This document shows, piece after piece, positions 9,147 through 18,168 of a stretch of DNA of 64,000 nucleotides. Position numbers and translations under genes: made by a program. This DNA comes from Polyangium sp. y55x31 (lineage in GTDB: Bacteria > Myxococcota_A > Polyangia > Polyangiales > Polyangiaceae), in contig NZ_JARZHG010000002.1 in NCBI RefSeq assembly GCF_029946505.1, positions 682,001-746,000 on the forward strand. The letters run 5' to 3'. Under the pieces are notes generated by a model that was given only the letters and a program-made list of their open reading frames with translations, was not told the DNA's origin and ran no database searches. How positions within the stretch are numbered: position 1 is the first letter of the stretch; each line of letters opens with the position of its first letter.

Positions 9147-9955
9147 GCTCGTCGCTTCGGGGGACGGAGCGCGGTGACGGTGGGCGCGAGGCGCAAAGGC
9201 TCGAGGCCCATGCTGCGCAGGCGCAGGACCTCGCTCGCGGCCGAGAACAAAAGTCCCCCGTCTTCGAGCTCGTTCGCGAGCCGCATGGCGACCTGCTCGC
9301 CGGCCTGCGTCGTCAGATAGAGCAGCACGTTCTTGAACAGGATGATGTGGAACGGCCCCTGCGGCACGCGCTTGACGAGGTCGCACTCCTCGAACTCGAC
9401 GGAGTTGCGCACGAGCAGGCCCACGCGCAGGCGGCCGTTCTGTTCGTCGCAGAAGCGCTCGACCCACGCGGGCGGGATGTCGCGCGCCGCCTCGCGGCCG
9501 TACGTCGCCTCGCGCGCGACCGCGATCGCCTCGGCCGAACGATCCACGCCGAGCACGCGGAAGCGACGGCGCGCCGCCGTGAGCAACATGCCCATCGTGT
9601 ACGCCTCTTCGCCCGTGCTGCAGCCGGCCGAGAGCACCGCGAGCTCCACGTCCGCGGGGAAGAGCTTTTCGAGCTGACGCTCGATCACCTCCCACTGCGC
9701 GCCATCCCGATAGAAGCGCGTCTCGCCGACGCGCAGCGAGGTGACGATCTGCTCGACCGCCGCCTTGTCCTTGATGAGCTCCCGCGCGACCTCGTTCATG
9801 GACAGGCCGCTCTTGTACGACTGATGCTCGAGGTAGCGACGCACGCGATCGCGCACCCATCCGGGCGTAGCGCCGCTCGAGCCGAAGCCGAAGAGCTCTT
9901 CGGCGAGCCTCAGCGCGACGTCGACGGCTCGATCGCCCGAGTCAGGTCCAGACAC
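9143..9955 (-). CDS. cheR: CheR-type protein-glutamate methyltransferase
   Basis: SAM-dependent methyltransferase of the chemoreceptor-methylating family. It has an N-terminal helical CheR domain (GWVRDRVRRYLEHQSYKSG, then VTSLRVGETRFYRD) and a Rossmann domain with AVLSAGCSTGEEAYTMGM. The GTG at 9955 has AAGGG seven bases upstream and is preferred; an ATG at 9979 adds eight residues but has no visible ribosome site. Length is 270 residues, normal for the family. It is not next to a receptor, CheA or CheW; instead its stop overlaps the glnD start. Its target could be a receptor elsewhere or a non-chemotaxis system. Confidence 0.92.
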   Translation of the reverse strand: MSGPDSGDRAVDVALRLAEELFGFGSSGATPGWVRDRVRRYLEHQSYKSGLSMNEVARELIKDKAAVEQIVTSLRVGETRFYRDGAQWEVIERQLEKLFPADVELAVLSAGCSTGEEAYTMGMLLTAARRRFRVLGVDRSAEAIAVAREATYGREAARDIPPAWVERFCDEQNGRLRVGLLVRNSVEFEECDLVKRVPQGPFHIILFKNVLLYLTTQAGEQVAMRLANELEDGGLLFSAASEVLRLRSMGLEPLRLAPTVTALRPPKRRA

Positions 9956-10295
9956 GGATGAGCCCTTCACGCGCGCCATGCAAATCGTGTTCGCTGTCGA
10001 GAAGCTCGCGCGGCGCATGCGCTCTCCGCCACGCGCCGTCCCCGAGGCGCGCGCGGGGCATGTCATCGGCCGACCGGCTTCCCACTTCCATCGCGCCGCC
10101 AATTTATCACCAAGGCCCGGCCATCCAGGCCAAACATTCACTTTTCCGCCCCCCTTCCGCCGTGAACCCCGGTCCACGCTCCCGCTCGGCCGGCGTGATA
10201 CACTCGGCTCCCCGAGGCGCTCGGCCGCCCGAGCTCCCTCGCATCGAACCCGGAAAGTACGTATGGCTTGGAACTTGCTCCTTTTCGCCCCCGCC
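9956..10295. promoter_or_regulatory. Divergent promoter region between cheR and a proline-rich exported protein
   Basis: A 340-base gap between divergent starts; slightly smaller if the outer starts (9979, 10263) are used. It should hold the promoters of the cheR-glnD-TPR run and of the gene at 10296. A short AT-richer patch near 10095-10145 is the likeliest promoter site. No clear hexamers, palindromes or sigma-54 GG-N10-GC element could be fixed by eye. Confidence 0.45.
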
Positions 10296-11201
10296 ATGCG
10301 CAAGACGATGCTCTGCTCGGCCGCGGCGCTCGCCTGGTCCCTCGTCACCGGGGTCGCCTCGGCGCAAGTACCAGCCCCGCCGCTCGAACCGCTTCCGCCC
10401 GGAGCGCCCCTCCCGCCCAACATCGTCCAGCACCCCGACGGCCGCACGACCGTCACCCGCACGCCCGAGGAGGGCGTCGACGTCCACGCGCAGACGAGCG
10501 CCGGCACGGTCCACGCCTACGAATGCGGCCGCGTCGACGTCGATCCGCGCGGCACGACGCCCACCGCGGCGCCCCACGGCGCCTGCCCCCTCCCCCACGC
10601 GTCGCCGTACCCGTACCCCTACATGCCTCCGCCTGCGTACGCCTACGCGCCCCCGCCTCCGCCGCCTCCGCCCGCGCGCAAGCAAAAACCTCGATACGCC
10701 CCGGATCCGGGCCGCCGCGGCGCGCTCATCGCGTCGAGCATCATCTTCGGCCTCGGCACCGCCACCACCGGCGCCGCGTATGTCATCTCGTTCAGCGTGA
10801 ACGCGGCCTGCAGCGCCACGGAGGTCTGCGGCGTGGAGCCCTCGAAGTCCGCGCTCTACGCGATGGGCACGATCCTGACGATCACGCCGAGCGTCCCGCG
10901 TTTCGTCGTGGGCGACTGGGGCAAGGGGCTGCTCTACACGGCACTCCGGGGCGGCTCGTTCGTCGCGGGCACGATGATCGAGTGGGGCGACCCGACCTAC
11001 CTCGTCCCGGTCACGTTCGCGTTCCTCGCGCCGCTCACGCTCGGCATCGTGGACCTCGCGACGACGCCGCATCGCGAGCAGCTCGAAGCGAAGAAGAAAA
11101 ACGCTGCGGGTAGCTTCGAGCTTCAGGGCATCGGCCCGACCGTCGCGTACGACCTCCGCGGAAACACGATCCCGGCCCTCGGCGCGATCGGCACGTTCTG
11201 A
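10296..11201 (+). CDS. Exported proline-rich protein with membrane segments, function unknown
   Basis: 301 residues beginning with a clear signal peptide (MRKTMLCSAAALAWSLVTGVASA, cleavage before Q). A proline/tyrosine-rich stretch follows (PYPYPYMPPPAYAYAPPPPPPP), then a C-terminal half with hydrophobic segments (ALIASSIIFGLGTATTGAAYVI; LVPVTFAFLAPLTLGIVDL). The in-frame ATG at 10263 adds eleven residues in front of the signal and is less likely. The proline stretch could span a wall or act as a flexible linker. No enzyme motif is seen. Its stop lies 7 bases from the stop of the convergent acyltransferase gene. Confidence 0.7.
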   Translation: MRKTMLCSAAALAWSLVTGVASAQVPAPPLEPLPPGAPLPPNIVQHPDGRTTVTRTPEEGVDVHAQTSAGTVHAYECGRVDVDPRGTTPTAAPHGACPLPHASPYPYPYMPPPAYAYAPPPPPPPPARKQKPRYAPDPGRRGALIASSIIFGLGTATTGAAYVISFSVNAACSATEVCGVEPSKSALYAMGTILTITPSVPRFVVGDWGKGLLYTALRGGSFVAGTMIEWGDPTYLVPVTFAFLAPLTLGIVDLATTPHREQLEAKKKNAAGSFELQGIGPTVAYDLRGNTIPALGAIGTF

Positions 11202-11208
11202 GGCGCGC

Positions 11209-12096
11209 CTAGCGCTTCTTCGTCCGGCGAAGCTCCTTCCACCGCCGGTGCAACCACAACCACTGCGCGGGGTATGTCTCGACGAACGACGCGAGCGCGT
11301 CCGTGATGCGCGCCGCGATTCGCTCGACGTCGGCCCGCGTGGCGAGCGCCTCGGGCTCGATCAGATCGACCGCATCGAACTCGTGCAAGCCATCGTCGCG
11401 GCGACGGCCGAACGCGACGACGATCGGCGCACGCGCGCGCGACGCCATCAGGATCGGCGCGAGATCACACCACGCAGGCGCGCCGAGGAACGGGAGCTGC
11501 GTGACGCCGGTCGCACGCTCGGGGGCTTGATCGATCATCATCGCCACGACGTCGCCGCGCGCGAGCGCTTCGCGTACGCGCATCGTCGCGCCGCGAGCAT
11601 CCACGAGCAGAACACCACGCTCGGCGCGCAGGTGTTGCCAGGTGCGATCGAGCGCGCGCCAGGACAAACGCTTCGTGATCACGTGCAGCGCCGGCGCGCG
11701 CCCCGACGGACCCACGTGATCCCTGAGCCACGCGGCCGCCGCGCACGCCGAAAGATCCCAGTTGCCCGTGTGCGCCGTCGCGACCACCACGCCGCGCTCC
11801 TGCGCGAGCGCCCGCGCAAAAAGATCCGCGGCCCGCGGCGACACCACGAGCTTCGCTTCGAGCGGCTCCTTCGGCCGCCCCGCCGTCCAGAGCAGCTCGA
11901 AGAGGCCCGCGCCGAGCGAGCCGTACATCGCGGCCGCCGCGCGCCTCGGCCTCGGCACGCCCGCGCGCGCCATGGCCGATTCGACGTGGCGTCGCCGCAC
12001 CCGCACGAGCCCGCCCACGAGCGCGCCGAGCGCCGCGCCGAACGAGCGGAGCGCGCGGTAAGGCAAGAGCCCCACGAGGCGCGCCACGAGCCACAT
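11209..12096 (-). CDS. LpxL/HtrB-type lysophospholipid/lipid A acyltransferase
   Basis: Inner-membrane acyltransferase of the LpxL/LpxM/HtrB family, which adds secondary acyl chains to lipid A or similar lipids. The 295-residue protein has an N-terminal hydrophobic anchor (MWLVARLVGLLPYRALRSFG) and the HX4D catalytic motif HTGNWD at 109-114. The family segments DQAPERATGVTQLPFLGAPA and a C-terminal YPAQWLWLHRRWK follow; the latter is characteristic. The start is uncertain: ATG 12096, GTG 12102, or a TTG overlapping the upstream stop at 12186. It probably forms an operon with the small gene upstream. The exact lipid substrate cannot be read from sequence. Confidence 0.88.
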   Translation of the reverse strand: MWLVARLVGLLPYRALRSFGAALGALVGGLVRVRRRHVESAMARAGVPRPRRAAAAMYGSLGAGLFELLWTAGRPKEPLEAKLVVSPRAADLFARALAQERGVVVATAHTGNWDLSACAAAAWLRDHVGPSGRAPALHVITKRLSWRALDRTWQHLRAERGVLLVDARGATMRVREALARGDVVAMMIDQAPERATGVTQLPFLGAPAWCDLAPILMASRARAPIVVAFGRRRDDGLHEFDAVDLIEPEALATRADVERIAARITDALASFVETYPAQWLWLHRRWKELRRTKKR

Positions 12097-12185
12097 CCAC
12101 ACGGGTCCCCGAAGACCCTGCGGGCGCGGCTCGGGCGCGCGCTCTGCGACGGCGCCGAGCGTCTCGTCCGCTCGGCCTTCCGCGC

Positions 12186-12473
12186 TCAACCCAAGAAGCC
12201 TGCCTTGCGGCCCGCGGAGACCTTCGTGCCGCCGTCGAGGCTGACCGCGAAGAGGTCCTCGCGCGCCACGAAAAACATCTCGCCCTTGCTCGAGCGCGCC
12301 CGGATGACCCCGTGGGCGACGCGCAGCGCCTCCACCTTCGCGATGTTCAGCGCGACGCCGTCGTGCGCGGCGTAGAGCGTCAAGAGCTGCCCCTCCGGCA
12401 GGCGGAGCCAACCCTCCGGGTCGGTCGTCACGGAAGCGGAGTCGAGCACGGTGCGGAACATGTCCTCGGTCAT
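12186..12473 (-). CDS. Small conserved-looking protein of unknown function
   Basis: 95 residues, MTEDMFRTVLDSASVTTDPEG onward, without signal peptide or membrane segment. It has alternating short strands (GWLRLPEGQLLTLYAAHDGVALNIAKVEAL; GEMFFVAREDLFAVSLDGG), suggesting a small beta-rich fold. GGGAA lies nine bases before the ATG at 12473; an ATG at 12482 is less well placed. It sits just upstream of the acyltransferase gene in the same direction and divergent from the Mla-type ATPase gene. I do not recognise the family. Confidence 0.65.
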   Translation of the reverse strand: MTEDMFRTVLDSASVTTDPEGWLRLPEGQLLTLYAAHDGVALNIAKVEALRVAHGVIRARSSKGEMFFVAREDLFAVSLDGGTKVSAGRKAGFLG

Positions 12474-12554
12474 GCGGCACATTTCCCGCCACGAGCCCCA
12501 CGCGTCAAGCGCGAGGGCCCCTCGGACGGGACCGCGTGGTAGCCTCGACGCGCG

Positions 12555-13415
12555 ATGTCCGCCGGAGCCGCGAGCCAATCACCCCGGATCCCGCCGGAGG
12601 ATCACGTCTTCGTCGACAACGTGAAGAAATCGTTCGGGACGACGCAGGTCCTGAAGGGCGTGACGATGCACCTCCGCCGCAAGGAGACGGCGGTGATCAT
12701 CGGCGGCTCGGGCGCGGGCAAGACGACGCTGCTCAGGCTCCTCATCGGCCTCGAAAAACCCACGAGCGGGCACATTTGGGTCGACGGTGAGGACATCGGC
12801 CCGCTCGGCGAGCGTCAGATGAACCGCGTGCGGCAAAAGTTCGGCATGGTCTTCCAGTACGCCGCGCTGCTCGACTCGCTGAACATCTTCGACAACGTCG
12901 CGTTCCCCTTGCGGGAGCACCGCAAGCACATGTCGGAGAAGGACATCCGCGACAAGGTCGTGGGCATGCTGAACCTGCTCGGGCTCGAGAACAAAGAGAA
13001 GCGCATGCCGAGCGAGCTCTCGGGCGGGCAGAGAAAACGCGTGGGGCTCGCGCGCGCGCTCATGCTGGAGCCGAAAATCCTGATCTACGACGAGCCCACG
13101 AGCGGCCTCGATCCGCAGACGAGCCGCATGGTCGACGATCTCATCGAGGAGACGCGTGATCGGTTCGGCGTGACGAGCGTCGTGATCTCGCACGACATGG
13201 CGAGCACGTTCCGCATCGCGCACCAGGCGTTCCTCGTGATCCAGGGCCAGGTCGTCGCCTCGGGCACGCCCGACGAGCTCGCCTATGGCGAGAGCGAGAT
13301 CGCGCGTGAGTTCATCGCGGCTTCGGGCGTCGCGCCCGAGCGCATCTCGCGCGTCGAGAGCTTGAAGCAAACGCCGGAGGGCGGCGCCGCCGTGCGGTAT
13401 CACCCGACGAGCTAA
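12555..13415 (+). CDS. Mla-type ABC transporter ATP-binding protein
   Basis: Cytoplasmic ATPase of the MlaF group, which powers phospholipid movement between inner and outer membrane with an MlaE permease and MlaD-type partner. The 286-residue protein has Walker A GGSGAGKT at 50-57, the signature LSGGQRKRVGLARAL and Walker B ILIYDEPTSGLDP. The family-typical FGMVFQYAALLDSLNIFDNVAFPL replaces the usual Q-loop context of importers. Unusually no permease or MCE-domain gene adjoins it, so its partners must be encoded elsewhere. Its TAA stop overlaps the TAG of the convergent deacetylase gene. Confidence 0.9.
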   Translation: MSAGAASQSPRIPPEDHVFVDNVKKSFGTTQVLKGVTMHLRRKETAVIIGGSGAGKTTLLRLLIGLEKPTSGHIWVDGEDIGPLGERQMNRVRQKFGMVFQYAALLDSLNIFDNVAFPLREHRKHMSEKDIRDKVVGMLNLLGLENKEKRMPSELSGGQRKRVGLARALMLEPKILIYDEPTSGLDPQTSRMVDDLIEETRDRFGVTSVVISHDMASTFRIAHQAFLVIQGQVVASGTPDELAYGESEIAREFIAASGVAPERISRVESLKQTPEGGAAVRYHPTS

Positions 13416-14347
13416 GCGATCGCGCGGGCAGCTTCTTCGAGCGTGACGAATTTCGCGCCACGCTTCGCGAGCACGTCGATCGCGGCCGAGAGGGCGTCGA
13501 GCCTTCGGGCGAGCGGGATCCGGAGCTCGCGCTGATGCGGGACGAGATGCGCGAGGCCGTCGCTCGCGTCGAGGAAATCGATGCCGTGCAGCTCGAGGTT
13601 CACGAGCGGCTCGTCTGCGCACTGCGCGGTGAGCACACGCGCGACGCGAGGTCCGGCGAGGGCGATCGAGGTGCCGATGAACGGTAAGCGAAGGCCCGGC
13701 GTGACCTGGATCGGTAGCTCGACGAGCGCGCGGTTTCCCGGGCGGAACAAGGGTTTGCCCGGGCGATACGGGCGCGTCGGCGCGGCGAGCACGCGCGGCG
13801 TATCGAGCACCGAAGCGCTCGTACGCCCGACGACGCGCATGGCCGCCATCACGAGCGCCTTCGCGCCGTAGTACGCGGGGCACGGGAAGACCGACGAATC
13901 GAAGCGCAGTCCGAGTTCCTCCAACGCATCGAGCACGACGTCGGTCACGGTGTACCCGGGCGCGCGGAAGCCCACGGGGCGACGGCCCGTGGCGCGCTCG
14001 ATCGCGTCCTGCCCGGCCGCGATGTCACGCCGGATCTCCTCGGGAGAGGCGCGCGTGAAATCGTAGCGGTGCGAGAACGAGTGATTCTCGACGACGTGAC
14101 CACGCGCCGCGAGATCCGCGAGCTTTGCAGCGCTCTCGGGCCTCGCGAGGTCCGCGCCGATGGCGAAGAGGGTGAGGGGAAGGTCGTGCGCCCCCGCGAA
14201 GTCCGCCATGCGGGCGAGGGCGATGTCGTAGACGGCGTGGAGGGCCACGGCCTCGTCCGCGAGCGGAGCGAGGCCGTGGATCTGGTGGTAGTGCGAGATG
14301 CCGTCGAGGTCGACGGAGAGCGCGCCGAAGCGCGTCCTCTCAGCCAC
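13412..14347 (-). CDS. Polysaccharide deacetylase family protein
   Basis: NodB-fold metal-dependent hydrolase that removes N-acetyl groups from glycans. The 311-residue protein has motif 1 as SVDLDG (11-16), motif 2 ENHSFSHR (87-94) with the two metal-binding His, and motif 3 GFRAPGY. There is no signal peptide, so it may act in the cytoplasm, for example on an acyl-sugar intermediate, as some members do. The GTG at 14347 overlaps the tsf stop, which couples it to rpsB-tsf. An upstream reading to 14410 would lie inside tsf. Gene order rpsB-tsf-deacetylase is odd for a translation operon. Confidence 0.85.
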   Translation of the reverse strand: MAERTRFGALSVDLDGISHYHQIHGLAPLADEAVALHAVYDIALARMADFAGAHDLPLTLFAIGADLARPESAAKLADLAARGHVVENHSFSHRYDFTRASPEEIRRDIAAGQDAIERATGRRPVGFRAPGYTVTDVVLDALEELGLRFDSSVFPCPAYYGAKALVMAAMRVVGRTSASVLDTPRVLAAPTRPYRPGKPLFRPGNRALVELPIQVTPGLRLPFIGTSIALAGPRVARVLTAQCADEPLVNLELHGIDFLDASDGLAHLVPHQRELRIPLARRLDALSAAIDVLAKRGAKFVTLEEAARAIA

Positions 14348-15278
14348 CGGCCATCTTCGCCACTTCCGAGGCGAAGTCGGGGCCCTGCGGCTTCTCGATG
14401 CCTTCGCCACGCTCGAAGCGGACGAAGCGCACGATCTTCACGCTGCCGCCCGCCGCCTTCTCCGCGGCCTGGCGCAGCTTGTCGATCGTCTGGCCAGGGA
14501 CCACGACCGACTCCTGCTCGGTCAGCGTGACCTCGCTGAACCACTTGTTGAACTTGCCCTCGATGATCTTGGGCCACGCGCTCTCGGGCTTCGGCTTCGG
14601 GTCCTCGCGGAGCTGCCCCTCGAAGATCTCCTTCTGCTTGGCCTTCGCGTCGTCGCTGATGTCCTCACGGACGAGCGCGACCGGGTTCATCGCCGCGATC
14701 TGCATCGCCGTCTCGTCGGCGAACTTCAGGACCTCGGCGTGCTGCGCGATCGCGTCGCTCTCCGTCTCGAGCGCGAGCACGACGCCGATCTTGCCGCCGA
14801 GGTGCACGTACGCGTGCGCCACGCCCGGCTTGCCGGCGGGTACCTCGACGCGGTCCCAGCGGCGGATGTCGATCTTCTCGCCGATACGCGCCGTGAGGTC
14901 GACGATCACGTCGCCCACCTTCTTGCCGCGCAGATCGCTGTTCTTGAGGTCGGCGCCGAGGGGCGCGGCCTCCGCGAGGCAGAGCACGTCGCCGACGAAG
15001 TTCTTGAACTCGTCGCTGCGCGCGGAGAAGTCCGTCTGGATGTTGACCTCGACGAGCGTGGCGGCGCGCTTGTCCGTCGAAATGGACGCGCGAACCTCGC
15101 CCTCGCTGGCGACCGCGCCGGCACGCTTGGCGCTCTTCGCGAGGCCCTTCTTCAGGATGATCTCGACGGCCTTTTCCATGTCGCCCTCGGCCTCGGTGAG
15201 GGCGTTCTTGCAGTCGCTCATGCCCGCCTGCGTACGCTCGCGGAGCTCCTTGATCGCCTGCGGATTGATGCCGGCCAT
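14340..15278 (-). CDS. tsf: Translation elongation factor Ts
   Basis: Nucleotide exchange factor for EF-Tu. The 312-residue protein opens MAGINPQAIKELRERTQAGMSDCKNAL, the UBA-like N-terminal domain. The EF-Tu-contacting core has LVEVNIQTDFSARSDEF, and two core subdomains follow (HAYVHLGGKIGVVLALE). The C-terminal segment is longer than in E. coli (283 residues). It lies downstream of rpsB, the usual order, with a 223-base spacer. Its stop overlaps the deacetylase start. Confidence 0.97.
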   Translation of the reverse strand: MAGINPQAIKELRERTQAGMSDCKNALTEAEGDMEKAVEIILKKGLAKSAKRAGAVASEGEVRASISTDKRAATLVEVNIQTDFSARSDEFKNFVGDVLCLAEAAPLGADLKNSDLRGKKVGDVIVDLTARIGEKIDIRRWDRVEVPAGKPGVAHAYVHLGGKIGVVLALETESDAIAQHAEVLKFADETAMQIAAMNPVALVREDISDDAKAKQKEIFEGQLREDPKPKPESAWPKIIEGKFNKWFSEVTLTEQESVVVPGQTIDKLRQAAEKAAGGSVKIVRFVRFERGEGIEKPQGPDFASEVAKMAGG

Positions 15279-15501
15279 GGCTCGTATTCCTCCGGAAAAT
15301 GTATCGTTCGTGTTGGGGAAATCTTCGAGGTTCGGGCGCCTGGCTCGGCTCGTCCGAGCGGAGCCCCGAACGTGGACAGGATGCTCTCAGGGATCCCCGG
15401 GGGCCGAAGGTGGCAGGAAGGGCGCCACCCCGAGCGAGGCGTGAGACCTCGAGCTCGAAAGGGAGCGCCCTCCCGTCACGCTCGCCCAGCCGGGCGCGTG
15501 C

Positions 15502-16410
15502 TCACTGCTGGGGCTGATCGCCGCCGCCGCCGCCGCCACGACGGCCGCCGCGACCGCCACGGCCGCCCTGGTACACGTTGATCTCATCACGACGGCCGCC
15601 GCCGCCCTGCTGCGGGCCGCCCTGCTGCGGGCGCTCGCGCTCCTGCTCGCGCTCCACGTCCTTGCGGCGCTGCGAGCCCTCGAGCGCGGCGTCCGCGATC
15701 CGGGCCGTGATCAGCCGGATCGACCGGATCGCGTCGTCGTTGCCCGGGATCACGTAGTCGATGAGATCCGGGTCGCAGTTCGTGTCCGTGATCGCGATGA
15801 CCTGCACGCCGAGCTTGCGCGCCTCGTTCACCGCGATCGTCTCCTGGTGGGGGTCGATCACGAAGATCGCGGCCGGCACCCCGCCCATGCCCTTCAGGCC
15901 GCCGAGGTACTTCTCCAGGCGGTCGCGCTCCTTCTCCATGCGCGAGACCTCCTTCTTGACGAACTGCTCGTACGTCCCGTCCTCCTTCATGCGCTCGAGC
16001 GTGCGGAGGCGGTCGAGGCCCTGCTTGATCGTGCGGAAGTTCGTCAGCGTGCCGCCGAGCCAGCGGTTCGTGACGAAGTACATCCCGGCGCGGCGGGCCT
16101 CTTCCTGGACGATGTCCTGGGCCTGGCGCTTCGTCCCGACGAACAGGATGCTGCCGCCGCGGCCGACCGCGTCGACGACGAAGTCGTACGCGCGCTTGAA
16201 GAGGCGCACCGTCTGGTCGAGATCGACGATGTGAATGCCGTTGCGCGCGCCGTAGATGAACGGGCGCATCTTCGGGTTCCAGCGCTTCGTCTGGTGGCCG
16301 AAGTGCACGCCCGCGTCGAGCAGCGAGCGGAGGGGCAGCGGGAACTCACCGGGGCCGGGGGGCACGAAGGTGCCGGCGGACTCGGCAGTGGACATCGAAA
16401 CATCAGTCAT
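15502..16410 (-). CDS. rpsB: 30S ribosomal protein S2 with a Gly/Arg-rich C-terminal tail
   Basis: Small-subunit protein needed for S1 docking on the 30S. The 302-residue protein has the S2 signatures [19 protein letters not shown] and [20 protein letters not shown]. After about residue 245 an added tail of about 55 residues, rich in Gly, Arg and Gln ([32 protein letters not shown]), extends past the normal S2 end. Such RGG-type tails bind RNA in other proteins; here the role is unknown. [11 protein letters not shown] offers two starts, the second at 16395. Confidence 0.96.
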   Translation of the reverse strand: MTDVSMSTAESAGTFVPPGPGEFPLPLRSLLDAGVHFGHQTKRWNPKMRPFIYGARNGIHIVDLDQTVRLFKRAYDFVVDAVGRGGSILFVGTKRQAQDIVQEEARRAGMYFVTNRWLGGTLTNFRTIKQGLDRLRTLERMKEDGTYEQFVKKEVSRMEKERDRLEKYLGGLKGMGGVPAAIFVIDPHQETIAVNEARKLGVQVIAITDTNCDPDLIDYVIPGNDDAIRSIRLITARIADAALEGSQRRKDVEREQERERPQQGGPQQGGGGRRDEINVYQGGRGGRGGRRGGGGGGDQPQQ

Positions 16411-16728
16411 GGCACGGATTCCTTACTCGGGTTCGGTTGGACCTCCGCTCCCCATCCTGCGGACAACCCCCCGGGATCCTCGAATCCCTGGGAGCACCGG
16501 CCGCAAGTCCCACCTTTCGGGGCGTGTGCCGGGGGAGCGTGTGGAGTCCGCTTGCCGTCGCAAAATTGCTCGGGCAAACGGGGGCGCGCATCCTGCCGCG
16601 CGAAATGGGGCTTGTCAACGGAAGGAACGGGCCTTTCGTTCGGTTCCTCGCGGTGAACCTCCTCACGCGCTATCCGTACGGGGGAAAACGCGACGACGGA
16701 CGGACCACCGGCATCCCAGGGGAACGCC
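16411..16728. promoter_or_regulatory. Divergent promoter region between rpsB and the KaiC-like gene
   Basis: A 318-base gap upstream of both rpsB-tsf and the KaiC-like gene. It should hold a strong rpsB promoter and leader and the plus-strand promoter. No promoter hexamers are clear enough to place. An S2 autoregulatory leader is possible from knowledge of other bacteria but was not recognised. Confidence 0.4.
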
Positions 16729-18168
16729 ATGAAACAGGATGACGCCGAGCGATCCAGCCTCGACCGGATTCCGACAGGAATCGCAGGCCTCGACACCGTC
16801 CTCGGCGGAGGCTTCCTGGCCGGCAGCGTCCACCTCGTCGTGGGACCGCCCGGCAGCGGCAAGACGATCCTCGCCAACCAGATCACCTTCCGCCGCGCCG
16901 CCACGGGCCAGACGGCCGTGTACGTCACGCTGCTCGCCGAGGCGCACGCCCGCATGCTCGCGCATCTCGCGGGGTTCGAGTTCTTCGACCCGGCGTTCGT
17001 GCCCCACCGGATCGTCTACATGAGCGGCTACGGCGTGCTCGAACAGAGCGGGCTCGACGGCCTGCTCGAGCTGCTCGGCCGTACGATCCGGGAGCACGGC
17101 GCGATGTTCCTCGTGCTCGACGGGCTCGGCACGGCGGAGGAGTTCGCCCCCACGACGAGCGTGTTCAAGCGGTTTTTGCTGACGCTCTCGACCTCGGCGA
17201 GCCTGACCGGCTGCACGATGCTCCTGCTCGCCACGCAACGCGCCTCGGACCTGCCGCGGCCCGAACAGGCGACGGTGGACGGGCTGATCACCCTGGACAA
17301 ACGCCGCGCCGGCGCGCGCTCGGTGCGCGAGCTCGTGGTCGAGAAGATGCGGGCAACGAAGTACGCGCTCGGCGCGCACGCGATCGACATCGACGCAAAG
17401 GGCATGCACGTCTATCCGCGGCTCGAAGCCTGGCCTTTCCAGCCGCCCTCCGTGCTGCCCCCGCACGGGCGGCTCGGCTTCGGCGTGCCGGGGCTCGACG
17501 CGATGCTCGGCGGCGGCGTCCTCGCCGGCTCGTCCACCTTGCTCGCGGGAGCGCCCGGGACGGGCAAGACGTTGCTCGGGGTGAGCTTCCTCCTCGAGGG
17601 CATCCGCCACGGCGAGCGCGGGATTTACCTCGGCTTCGGCGAGGCGCCCGCGCGGATCGTCCAGGCCGCAAAAGGCATCGGGCTCGACGCCCAGGGCGCG
17701 CTCGATCGCTCCGAGCTGACGATGCTATGGTATCCCCCTACCGAGGGTACGGCGGACGCAGTCGCGTGGCGCCTGCTCGAGGAAGTCAGCGAGGAGGGGC
17801 CGAAGCGCGTGTTCATCGACGAACTCCGCGGCTTCCGCAACATGGTGACGGACGTCGAGCGACTCGATCGCTTTCACGCAGCGCTCTGGGCCGAGCTCGC
17901 GAGGCGCGGCGCGACCACGATTCTCACGGAGACGCTCTCCCCGTGGGAGCGCGCGCCGAGCCCGTGCTCGGTCCCTCAGGCCGCGTTCGTCGACAACGTG
18001 ATCGTCCTCGAAGAGGAAGAAAAAGGGCGGCGGATGCGCAGGTACGTCGCGTCGCGCAAGGTCGCGGGCGGCAAGCACGATCCCTCCTTGCGGCGGCTCC
18101 GCATTTCGAGCCACGGGATCGAGGTGGAGCGACCGAGCGCGCGAAGGCGCCTCCGGGGGAGCGCGTGA
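16729..18168 (+). CDS. Double-domain KaiC-like RecA-fold ATPase
   Basis: 479 residues with two KaiC-type ATPase domains in tandem. Each starts with the IPTGIAGLDTVLGGG-type signature, repeated as FGVPGLDAMLGGG. P-loops are GPPGSGKT (39-46) and GAPGTGKT (274-281); Walker B stretches are MFLVLDGL and KRVFIDEL. The second copy carries a Cys/Pro-rich loop (WERAPSPCSVPQ). Length is close to cyanobacterial KaiC (about 519), but no KaiA or KaiB is nearby. It is translationally coupled (GTGA) to a stand-alone receiver, so a signalling role is likelier than a clock. Whether it autophosphorylates cannot be seen. Confidence 0.88.
   Translation: MKQDDAERSSLDRIPTGIAGLDTVLGGGFLAGSVHLVVGPPGSGKTILANQITFRRAATGQTAVYVTLLAEAHARMLAHLAGFEFFDPAFVPHRIVYMSGYGVLEQSGLDGLLELLGRTIREHGAMFLVLDGLGTAEEFAPTTSVFKRFLLTLSTSASLTGCTMLLLATQRASDLPRPEQATVDGLITLDKRRAGARSVRELVVEKMRATKYALGAHAIDIDAKGMHVYPRLEAWPFQPPSVLPPHGRLGFGVPGLDAMLGGGVLAGSSTLLAGAPGTGKTLLGVSFLLEGIRHGERGIYLGFGEAPARIVQAAKGIGLDAQGALDRSELTMLWYPPTEGTADAVAWRLLEEVSEEGPKRVFIDELRGFRNMVTDVERLDRFHAALWAELARRGATTILTETLSPWERAPSPCSVPQAAFVDNVIVLEEEEKGRRMRRYVASRKVAGGKHDPSLRRLRISSHGIEVERPSARRRLRGSA

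Noticed and set aside
7440-9320. 626-codon open frame opposite glnD
   Set aside because: Antisense shadow of a gene with strong GC third-position bias; no domain and no ribosome site.
12555-13415. Complete Mla lipid transport operon
   Set aside because: Only the ATPase is present; the neighbours are not a permease or MCE-domain protein.
14298-15581. 427-codon open frame opposite tsf
   Set aside because: It mirrors tsf, a certain gene, and has repeated Leu/Asp/Arg without domain signs.
16729-18168. Circadian clock system
   Set aside because: No KaiA or KaiB nearby, and many double KaiC-like proteins serve other signalling; the clock idea has no support here.
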